Part shown: piece by piece, positions 56,130-64,000 of the stretch
Position numbering within the stretch: position 1 is the first letter of the stretch
Layout: every line of letters starts with the position of its first letter
NCBI RefSeq assembly: GCF_019097595.1
Contig: NC_080710.1
Coordinates: 1,597,280 to 1,661,279, forward strand
Source of the DNA: Hemibagrus wyckioides
Lineage: Eukaryota; Chordata; Actinopteri; Siluriformes; Bagridae
Direction of reading: 5' to 3'
Length of the DNA stretch: 64,000 bases
Program-made: the position numbers and the translations under genes
The notes under the pieces: model-generated
The model's database searches: none
What the model was told of the DNA's origin: nothing
Seen by the model: the letters and a program-made list of their open reading frames with translations, nothing else

Positions 56130-57000
56130 CTTATCAGTTGAGTCCTATGGGAGGTTCTGATTGAGAGACCGTATAGCCTGCAGGAAGAAGCTTCTCCTCA
56201 GTCTCTCGGTGTTGGCCTTCAGGGAGCAGAAGTGCTTCCCTGACCTCAACAGAGAGAAAAGTCCATTGTTGGGCTGAGGTCCTTCACGATCTTCCTGGCC
56301 TTGGTCCAGCACCGCTTGCTGTAGATTGAGTGCAGGTCAGGGAGCTTAGCAGGGATGATGCGCTCAGCTGATCGCACCACCCTCTGAAGAGCTCATCTGT
56401 CCTGCATGGTGCTGTTCCCGAACCAGGTGGTGATGTTTCCCATCAGGATGCTCTCTATGGTGCAGGATTAAAAGTTTCTTAGCACCTTATCAGGCAGTCT
56501 AAAGTCTCTCAAGCATCTGCGGTGGAAGAGGCTCTGCCGTGCCTTCTTCACCACGGTGTAGATGTGACAGGACCATGACGGGTCCTGCGTGATGTGAACA
56601 CCGAGGTATCTGAAGCTGTCCACTCTCTCCACTGGGCTCTTGTTGATTACAGGGGTCTGGTAGTTCCTCTCTTGCTTTTTGCTGAAGTCCACTATCAGCT
56701 CCTTAGTCTTGCTGATGTTAAGGTGGAGGTTGTTCCTCTGGCACCAGTCCTCCAGAGTCTTAATCTCCTCCAGGGGGGTCGTCTCATTGTTGTCGGAGAT
56801 CAATCTGACTACAACGGTGTCGTCAGCAAACTTGATAATGTTGGTGGAGTTGGTAGTGGCCATGCAGTCATACGTGTACAAAGAGTACAGCAGGGGGCTC
56901 AGAACAGTGCTGAGGGTGAGTGAGGCTGAGACATGTCTGCCCATCCTTACTACCTGTGGTCTACCAGTTAGGAAATTGGAGATCCACTGACAAAGAGATG
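56130..57000 (-). pseudogene. LINE reverse transcriptase C-half and C-terminal domain
   Basis: Minus frame 56944-56468: [104 protein letters not shown] is intact. Motif B is altered ([10 protein letters not shown] in place of the GAPQG region). C-terminal readings continue in other frames to about 56130. Confidence 0.8.
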
Positions 57001-57053
57001 GGCTGAGTCCCAGGTGCTCCTGCTTGGTGGTGAGTGTGGAGGTGATTATAGTG

Positions 57054-58830
57054 TTAAACGCTGAACTGTACAGTCAACATTCTAACATAATTCCTCTTTC
57101 TAGTGTCCAGGTGAGTGAGTGAAGTGTGATGGAGGTGGGAAATAGCATCGTCGGTTGAGTGGTTTGGGCGGTAGGCGAACTGTAATGGATCCAGTGTGTC
57201 TGGTAGTGAAGCGATGATGAAGACTCTGACCAGCCGTTCAAAGCACTTCATCACTACTGAGGTCAGGGCTACAGGGCGGTAGTTGTTGAGGGAAGCAGGA
57301 TGAGGTTTCTTCGGGACAGGAACAATGATGGACTCTTTGAAGCACGTGGGGATTGCCGACTGTCTTAAGGAGAGGTTGAATATTTCTGTGAACACAGGTG
57401 CTAGCTGGTCAGCACAGGCTCTGAGGATTCGACCTGATATTCCATCTGATCCTGCTGCTTTCCTGGTGTTCACTCTCCTGAAGGCTCTCCTCACGTCATG
57501 CTCAGAGATGATGAATGCGTTTCTGGTGTTGGCAGTCTCTCCCTGTCTGCAGCCATTAGCATTAGCTGTAGCATTAGCTTTAGCATCATTAGCTGCAGCC
57601 TTGAAGCGAGCATAGAAGGTGTTCAGCTCGTCTGCCAGAGACACTTCCGCATTCATCATACCGGATGTTGGTGCTTTATAGTCTGTTATTGTCCTTAATC
57701 CCTGCCACAGGCTCCTAGAGTCACTCTGTTGGAGTTTCCTCCCGTAGTGCTGTTTCGCCTCTTTCACCGTTTTCCGCACATTGTATGATGCAGCCTTGTA
57801 TAAGTTCATGTCACCTGATGCAAGTCCCGTGTTGTAGGCAGCGGTGCGAGATCTCAGAGCGTCGCGGCTGGTCTTATCCACCCATGACTTCTGATTGGGA
57901 AACATTCTGATGGTGGTTTTCTGCAGAGTATCATCTGTTATTTTCCCGATGAATCCCACAACCACTTCCTTAAACACATTGATGTCATCAGAGCTGCACT
58001 GGAACATGTCCCAGTCTGCGTCATCCAGAGCATCCTGTAGCATGGCCACCGATTGGTCCATCCAGCGTGAGACCTCCCTCTGAGCCAGAACTTCCTGCTT
58101 GAGCCTTTGTTTATATTTTGGCATGAGGAATATGGTGGCGTGGTCGGATTTCCCAAGCGGTGAGCAAGATTGTGCCTTGTAGCCATCTTTAACTGTTGTG
58201 TAGCAGTGGTCCAGTGTCCTTTCAACCTTGGTGGAGAAGCTGACGTGCTGATAAAAGTTCGGCACTGTGCGTTTGAGGTTGGCACTGTTAAAGTCCCCCA
58301 CCACAATAAGCACAGCATCCCGGTGCTGAATCTGATGCTGTGTGAATGCTTCATGCAGCTCACATAAAGCAGTGTCCATGTCCGCCTGAGGTGGAATATA
58401 AACGGCACTGATTATGACTGAGGTAAACTCCCAAGGAAGATAAAAAGGATGACATTTGATGGTCAATAGTTCCAGGTTGGGTGTGCAGGAGCATGTGAGT
58501 GGAACAATGCTCGCGCTGTTGCACCATCTTCTGTTCACCATTAAACACACACCGCCTCCTCTCGACTTCCCCGATTCCAGTGTTCTGTCCATGCGGTGAA
58601 CTGAGAAGAACTCGGCCGGCTGGATGGCGTGGTCCGGTACCGCTGGGTTCAGCCATGTCTCGGTGAAGCAAAGGAGATTGCAGTCCCGAATGTCTCTCTG
58701 GAACTTTACCCTGGCCCTGAGGTCGTCGAGCTTGTTCTCCAGCGACTGAATGTTGGCGAGCAGGATGCTAGGCAGAGGTGTGCGGTGTGCACGAGCTCTC
58801 AGCCTGTTCCTGACACTGGCTCATTTCCCC
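57054..58830 (-). CDS. LINE endonuclease and N-terminal RT, open for ~590 codons
   Basis: The 512-codon reading starts at ATG 58592, but the same frame is open upstream to about 58830 ([40 protein letters not shown]), so the conventional ATG is internal. Blocks: [136 protein letters not shown]. It breaks in RT motif A: ...[15 protein letters not shown] where an F-x-D-x-S-S-A-F-N block is expected, from a small deletion near 57070. All endonuclease blocks look intact; RT function is lost. Confidence 0.85.
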
Positions 58831-59029
58831 CAGGGCTGCCGCTTCGGGTCGCGTCCTTTGTTCTTCCTCAGGATCTCACTCGGCCAGCTTGGATCCAGGG
58901 TTAAAAACATTGAATTGTGAGTACATTGTATACCAATAGAAATATCTCTATCGTACTCAATGCGATTTAGAAGAATTTGCCAGTTTAAAAGTAGCCGACC
59001 TCACCGGCACCATCTTGGTCAGATGTTAG

Positions 59030-59690
59030 TATTTTCTACTTTATATACTTCCTCTTTTGTACATGTCTCATCCAGAATTAAAGCTCTAGCATCATAGACT
59101 GCTTTAGCCCAAATAAGAGAACTTCCTACTTATCTAGCAACATCTTTAGGTGGACTGTTGTGTTTGTTAAACTGTCTTAAACAGATTTTGAATATTTCTG
59201 ACAGGAAACCAAAACTGTAAATTATCATTAAAAAATTTCATATTCACATGATAGATTCTAGAATATTCTATGAAAACCAGGAAACGAATGTTACTGCAAG
59301 AAGAACGGTACCTCTCAGATATGAATTTAAAAACTACTCAAAGTTTTAAGTTTGTTCATTTTTCTATGCAGGTTCAGCTGAAATTCCGGGGTCCTGCAGA
59401 ACCCTCATTGTTCCTCCTCCCCACAACCTTTGCACTGAGCTGATATTGCGTCTTTCCTTAAACAGACTGATCAAAACCCTGATTTACTTCTTGATATCAG
59501 ATACCAGCAACCAGACACCAATCATGGCACAATTTCATTGTTCCTCTCAAAGGTAAGCTTTCATATGATAAAACATTCAGTCATGTAGCTCAGGCGGCTT
59601 CCAGTTAGCAACCGCATGGAGTGGACGTGGAAAAGAGAAGTGAAATCAGATGCTCAGATTGACACTTAGTTTCTTCACTCCTTTATCTGC
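59030..59690. other. No gene seen between two LINEs
   Basis: AT-rich. The 59590-59690 stretch is probably the 5' UTR of the L1-type element that follows. Confidence 0.4.
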
Positions 59691-59729
59691 TCTTGTGTTA
59701 AGTTTACTTTTTAGGATATTTTTGACCTA

Positions 59730-60346
59730 CAATGGCTACTGCATGACTCTGCGGTGGTATTAACGGTCGAGGATATCTCTGCGCTGCTGGATAAGCACCG
59801 TGTAGCGCTAGCGGCTGAATTTAAATCTTCATTTGGTTTATTGGTAATGAAAAAATGGACCAGATTCAAGCCAAAGTAAAGGACCACGGTCAGTGCTTAC
59901 CTTCATTAGAATTTCTTACGGATGACCTGAGTCAGTGTGTAAGTGAGTTGGAAAATATCTGCTCCGGTCTTCAGGAAAACAACTCCAAGTTAAAGGCCAA
60001 AGTCACAGACCTAGAAGGTCGGAGCAGGAGACAAAATTTGTGTATTCTAGGCGTTCCAGAATCTACTGAAGGTGGACTCCCTACTAAATTCTTTTCAAAA
60101 TTTTTGTGTGAGGTGTTTGTGAGTGAAACGCTCCCATCCCCACCAGAGATTGACAGAGCCCACCATATACCTACACCCAAACCCGCTTCAGGACAGAGAC
60201 CTCGCCCGGTTATTCTCTGGGTTGTAGAAAATTACGCTCCAGAAGATTTAAGCCAGCGAGCTGAGTATATAGAAGTTATGACGGATGTGGTGTGGGTGGT
60301 TGGGTTGTGGAATCTCCAAAGCCAGTACTTTGTTAGAACTGTTTAG
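59730..60346 (+). pseudogene. L1-type ORF1
   Basis: Starts with TVEDISALLDKHRVALAAEF then, after a shift at about 59850, DQIQAKVKDHGQCLPSLEFL, LSQCVSELENICSGLQENNS, DLEGRSRRQNLCILGVPEST, EIDRAHHIP and RPRPVILWVVENY. A coiled-coil followed by the D-L-E-x-R-S-R-R-x-N-L-x-I-x-G block is the L1 ORF1p (transposase_22) signature. ORF1p is an RNA-binding trimer. The C-terminal end is frameshifted. Confidence 0.75.
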
Positions 60347-60449
60347 ACAGTTTATCTTTCATTTGTCTGTCTGTGTTCTACACTTTTCTAAGTTCTAAGG
60401 CTGACACATGGCATTTCAATATAATCTATGCTTACCAACCTGCACTCTC

Positions 60450-62015
60450 TTTCAATGATAATGAATAGTTCTTTAAACTTTGTGAGCTGGAATGTTAGGG
60501 GACCAAACCATATGGTCAAAAGAGGGAAAGTGCTCTCACACCTTAAACAACTTAACACCACAATTACCTTTTTATAAGAAACTCACATTCGCAGTTCTGA
60601 TACCTCTGGCCTCATGTCACACTGGGGTGGGCAGGATTACCACTCGACCTTTCAGGCCAAAGCTAGTGGGGTTTCAATTCTTATTAACCCAAACATCTCT
60701 TTTGAGCACCATAATATTATTCCAGACATGTATGGTCACTTTATCATTGTCTCAGGGAAATTATTTAATACTAATGTAGTGCTGGCGTAAGAAACTACAG
60801 ACTGCTTCAACCCAGATTCCACTCCACAGTATACCCTTTGTTCAGTTATGGTTCTTGATGTCTTTCTGCCACTCCTAGACTAATAATTGATTGGATTAAG
60901 TGTTCTAAATGTTTGGTAAGGCTGCCAATTTAAAAATACCATATAGATAAAATGAATCAAATTAAATATATTTCTCTATGATATGTAAGCCTTTTTGGGA
61001 ATGAGCTCTTTCAGATGTGTACCATGGAGTGGAATCTCGGTTGAGAGTGGAAGTGGAGAGGAATCTCACAACCAATTTTACATTCATAGTGACAAATCCA
61101 GGAAACTATTAGCTAATCAGATAAGCGGATTTAGAGCAAACCAACACACAGCAAAAATTCGAATGGAGAATGATGCATCACCACTGTTCACTCTAATATT
61201 AATGACGCATTTAGGAATTTTTACTCTTGATTATATACCTCTGAATTCCCAGAGGACCATAGTCCAGTTGAGAATTTTTTGACTCAACTAAATATCCCAA
61301 TACTGTCCCCTGATTTTAGATTAAGATTAGAAGAGCCCATATCACAAGAGAAAATAATCTCAGCTATCTAATCACTGAAAATTGGTAAGTTTCTGTTCCC
61401 TGATGGGATTTTTGTTTTTAAATTATTCTCCTCATTCCTTGTACCACAACTAGCTTTGGTTTTATCAGAGTCTTTTTAACAAGGTAAATTCCCAGGATCA
61501 TTTAATGAGGATTGTATAACCCTTATAGCAAAGAGGGATAAAGACCCAACAGAGTGCTCTTCATATAGACCAATCTCTCTTCTTAATGTGGATGTTAATA
61601 TCCTTGCTAAAGTCCTAGCTCATAGATTAGAGAATATTCTATGCTCAATTATATCTGAGGATCAAACTGGTTTTATCAAAAACCATCATTTGTATTTTAA
61701 TATTCAGCACCTTATGGATATCTTGTACACACCGTCAGATGGGATTCCCGAGTGTGTCCTCTCTTTGGATGCTGAAAAAGCTTTTGAGCATGTGGAATGG
61801 GAGGTCTTAAAAAAAATTCAATTTTGGACCATGTTTTATCACTTGCGTCAGATTATTATATTCAAGCCCTATCACTTCAGTCCTGATGAATTCACAGCAC
61901 AGAATCTCAACCATTCAGCCTTCAGTGGGGAACTCGTCAAGGATGTCCTCTGAGTCCATTGTGTTTTAACCTTGCTATTGAGCCATTAGCAATTGCATTT
62001 CATAGTTGTAGGGAT
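60450..62015 (+). pseudogene. L1-type ORF2, heavily broken, first part
   Basis: Endonuclease start NFVSWNVRGPNH, GKVLSHLKQL, ETHIRSSD, LMSHWGGQDY, GVSILINPNI. RT blocks at 61588-61800: DVNILAKVLAHRLENILCSI, SEDQTGFIKNHHLYFNIQHL, CVLSLDAEKAFEHVEWEVL (motif A D-A-E-K-A-F-x-x-V-E-W). GTRQGCPLSPLCFNLAIEPL (motif B) follows at about 61935. Much of the 60790-61300 interval is rearranged. It is interrupted at about 62018 by a Tc1 element and resumes at about 63833. Confidence 0.75.
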
Positions 62016-62263
62016 ATACAGTATCTCACAAAAGTGAGTACACCCTTCACATTTTTGTAAATATTCTATTATATCTTTTCATGTGACAACACTGAAGAAA
62101 TGACACTCTGCTACAGTTTAAAGTAGTGAGTGTACAGCCTGTATAACAGTGTAAATTTGCTGTCCCCTCAAAATAACTCAACACACAGCCATTAATGTCT
62201 AAACCATTGGTAACAAAAATGAGTACACCCCTAAGTGGAAATGTCCAAATTGGTCCCAAAGTG

Positions 62264-62854
62264 TCAATATTTTGTGTGGCCACCATTATTTCCCAGCACT
62301 GCCTTAACCCTCTTGGACATGGAGTTCACCAGAGCTTCATAGGTTGCCACTGGAGTCCTCTTCCAATCCTCCATGATGACATCACAGAGCTGGTGGATGT
62401 TAGAGACCTTGCGCTCCCCCACCTTCTGTTTGAGGATGCCCCACAGATGCTCAATAGGGTTTAGGTCTGGAGATATGCTTGGCCAGTCCATCACCTTTAC
62501 CCTCAGCTTCTTTAGCAAGGCAGTGGTCGTCTTGGAGGTGTGTTTGGGGTTGTTATCATGTTGGAATACTGCCTTGCGGCCCAGTCTCCAAAGGGAGGGG
62601 ATCATACTCTGCTTCAGTATGTCACAGTACATGTTGGCATTCATGGTTCCCTCAATGAACTGTAGCTCCCCAGTGCCGGCAGCACTCATGCAGGCCCAGA
62701 CCATGACACTCCCACCACCATGCTTGACTGTAGGCAAGACACACTTGTCTTTGTACTCTTCACCTGGTTGCTGCCACACACACTTGACACCATCTGAACC
62801 AAATAAGTTTATCTTGGTCTCATCAGACCACAGGACATGGTTCCAGTAATCCAT
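62264..62854 (-). CDS. Tc1-like transposase catalytic domain, 196 aa open
   Basis: VLWSDETKINLFGSDGVKCV (first Asp), HGGGSVMVWACMSAAGTGEL, VFQHDNNPKHTSKTTTALLK (second Asp), SPDLNPIEHLWGILKQKVGE (Glu), ending ...GHTKY-stop. Exactly 34 residues separate the second Asp and the Glu, the DD34E spacing of Tc1. The N-terminal DNA-binding part is in a different frame at 62873-63094 (HHIRRSSLGNRRTSAASIAA, PRRKPLLKMMHKKAHIQFA), with a stop between, so the full 340-residue protein is not readable. Confidence 0.85.
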   Translation of the reverse strand: MDYWNHVLWSDETKINLFGSDGVKCVWQQPGEEYKDKCVLPTVKHGGGSVMVWACMSAAGTGELQFIEGTMNANMYCDILKQSMIPSLWRLGRKAVFQHDNNPKHTSKTTTALLKKLRVKVMDWPSISPDLNPIEHLWGILKQKVGERKVSNIHQLCDVIMEDWKRTPVATYEALVNSMSKRVKAVLGNNGGHTKY

Positions 62855-62872
62855 GTTCTTAGTCTGCTTGTC

Positions 62873-63290
62873 TTAAGCAAACTGTATGTGGGCTTTCTTG
62901 TGCATCATCTTTAGTAGAGGCTTCCTTCTGGGATGACAGGCATGCAGACCAATTTCATGCAGTATGCGGCGTATGATCTGAGCACTGACAGGCTGACCCC
63001 CCACCCCTTCAATCTCTGCAGCAATGCTGGCAGCACTCGTGCGTCTATTTCCCAAAGACGACCTCCGGATATGATGCTGAGCACGTGCACTCAACTTCTT
63101 TGGTGGACCATGGTGAGGCCTGTTCTGAGTGGAACCTGTCCTGTAAACCGCTGTATGGCCATGCCCACCATCCTGCAGCTCAGTTTCAGGGCCTTGGCAA
63201 TCTTATAGCCTAGGCCATCTCTATGTAGAGCAACAATTCTTTTATTCAGATCCTCAGCAAGTTCTTTGCCATGAGGTACCATGTTGAACT
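62873..63290 (-). pseudogene. Tc1-like transposase DNA-binding part
   Basis: Minus: MVPHGKELAEDLNKRIVALH, GLGYKIAKALKLSCRMVGMA (paired-like HTH) at 63290-63110, then the second HTH in 63094-62873. A frameshift at about 63100 and a TAA at about 62874 break it from the catalytic domain. Confidence 0.75.
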
Positions 63291-63455
63291 TCCAGTGACC
63301 AGTATGAGAGAGTGATAACACCAAATTTAAAACACCTGCTCCCCATTCACACCTGAGACCTTGTAACACTAATGAGTCATATGACACCGGGGAGAGTAAA
63401 TGGCTAATTGGGCCCAATTTGGATATTTCCACTAAGGGGTTTACTCACTTTTATA

Positions 63456-63703
63456 ATAATAATAATTTGCCTTTGTTTGTCACATATACATTACAGCATT
63501 CTTTTCTTTGCATATCCCATCCTCAGAGGTTGGGGTCAGAGCACAGGGTCAGCTATGATACAGCACCCCTGGAGCAGAGAGGGTTAAGGGCCTTGCTCAA
63601 GGGCCCAACAGTGGCAACTTGGTAGTGCTGGGGCTTGAACCCCCGAGCTTCCAGTCAACGACCCAGAGCCTTAACCACTTGAGCCACCTCCGCCCCACTT
63701 GGT
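63456..63703 (-). mobile_element. tRNA-derived SINE inserted in the Tc1 element
   Basis: On the minus strand: ggtggctcaagtggttaagg (A box), gggttcaagccccagc (B box), then ttgggcccttgagcaaggcc, ctgctccaggggtgctgtat and an (ATT)n tail at 63456-63470. Head, body and tail order are complete. It separates agtgg..tttactcactttta from the rest of the Tc1 end. Confidence 0.85.
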
Positions 63704-63832
63704 GCCAACAGTTTTTGCCAACATTACTGGCTGTGTGTTGAGTTATTTTGCGGGGACAGCAAATTTACACTGTTATACAGGCTGTACACTCACTACTTTA
63801 CATTGTAGCAGAGTGTCATTTCTTCAGTGTGA

Positions 63833-64000
63833 GATACTCCCTTTATGCAAATAATCTTTTACTTTTCATATCGGATCCTGTCACCTCCCTGCCACCTTTG
63901 CTGTCACTGCTCATTAAATTCGGACATTTTGTCGGGACATAAACTAAATTTGCACGAAAGCGAACTGTTTCTGCAAAATAGTGAAACACTAATAACAGAA
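63833..64000 (+). pseudogene. L1-type ORF2, RT motif C onwards
   Basis: Reading continues SLYANNLLLFISDPVTSLPP LLSLLIKFG at 63833-63942, the motif C region where Y-A-D-D is expected. Here both aspartates read Asn (YANN), removing the catalytic pair. Runs off the window. Confidence 0.75.

Larger units (their letters stand above)
55530..59015 (-). mobile_element. Near full-length LINE, minus strand
   Basis: 5' end near 59015 (minus agatggtgccggtgaggtcg), N-terminal and endonuclease ORF, reverse transcriptase, C-terminal region to about 56130, then a 3' UTR rich in ataaaatata. Same group as the fragments at 16.9-18.3 kb. It sits beside L1-type endonuclease sequence at its 3' end. Confidence 0.8.
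62018..63832 (-). mobile_element. Tc1-type transposon inserted in L1 RT
   Basis: Left inverted end at 62018-62060 (tacagtatctcacaaaagtg agtacaccc) and a truncated right end (gtcatttcttcagtgtgaga tactcc) at about 63800-63832. gagtacaccc also occurs inside, at 62220. The transposase is on the minus strand. A SINE is inserted near its right end. The L1 reading is split exactly between motif B and motif C. Confidence 0.85.

Overview
The window looks like intergenic and locus DNA from a ray-finned (teleost-type) fish genome. It is AT-rich and intron-like, with no bacterial-style gene packing. It is crowded with fish-type transposable elements: Rex1/L2-like and L1/Tx1-like LINEs, several Tc1/mariner elements, tRNA-derived SINEs, LTR pieces, and many micro- and minisatellites. 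I cannot name the species. No complete conventional multi-exon host gene is visible.

Left edge (1-4.4 kb). The + strand begins with the broken 3' part of an endogenous retrovirus env gene. It is followed by an unbroken 217-codon reading frame that sits behind a strong splice acceptor, like a retroviral accessory gene. On the minus strand at 1.78-2.77 kb are joining (J) segments of a T-cell receptor type: two with an intact FGxG core, a 5' recombination signal and a splice donor, and two decayed ones, all ending in the same splice phase. Their number, length and spacing fit a TRA J cluster. About 1.4-2.6 kb 5' of them lie a 62-bp AT-rich tandem array and a 43-46 bp array in which every unit carries GC-box, CRE-like and (mostly) CCAAT-box-like motifs.

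5-22 kb. Weak LTR-like sequences, a decayed copy of a fish multigene family, and a tnp2-like transposase remnant split by later insertions. These are followed by a deleted LINE 5' end that ends in an ~18-bp minisatellite, then Tc1 elements, LINE fragments and a candidate retroviral LTR.

22-54 kb. A ~2.1-2.2 kb block occurs twice, at 22.6-29.2 kb (split by a 4.56-kb insertion containing a LINE) and at 51.7-53.9 kb. It carries decayed immunoglobulin V-set exon-like sequences. Between the copies are a nearly readable LINE, a three-fold ~175-bp repeat, a tRNA-Gly-like SINE, Tc1 pseudogenes, a 45-bp minisatellite, a 190-bp perfect palindrome, a candidate 3-kb element with ~85-bp inverted ends, and two abutting LINEs.

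54-64 kb. L1/Tx1-like LINE pieces on both strands flank a LINE with a 512-codon open frame. The right edge is an L1-type LINE interrupted by a Tc1 element, itself interrupted by a SINE. Most coding-looking sequence is therefore mobile-element protein in decay. The TCR J segments, the ORF behind env and the duplicated Ig-like block are the parts with possible host or immune interest.
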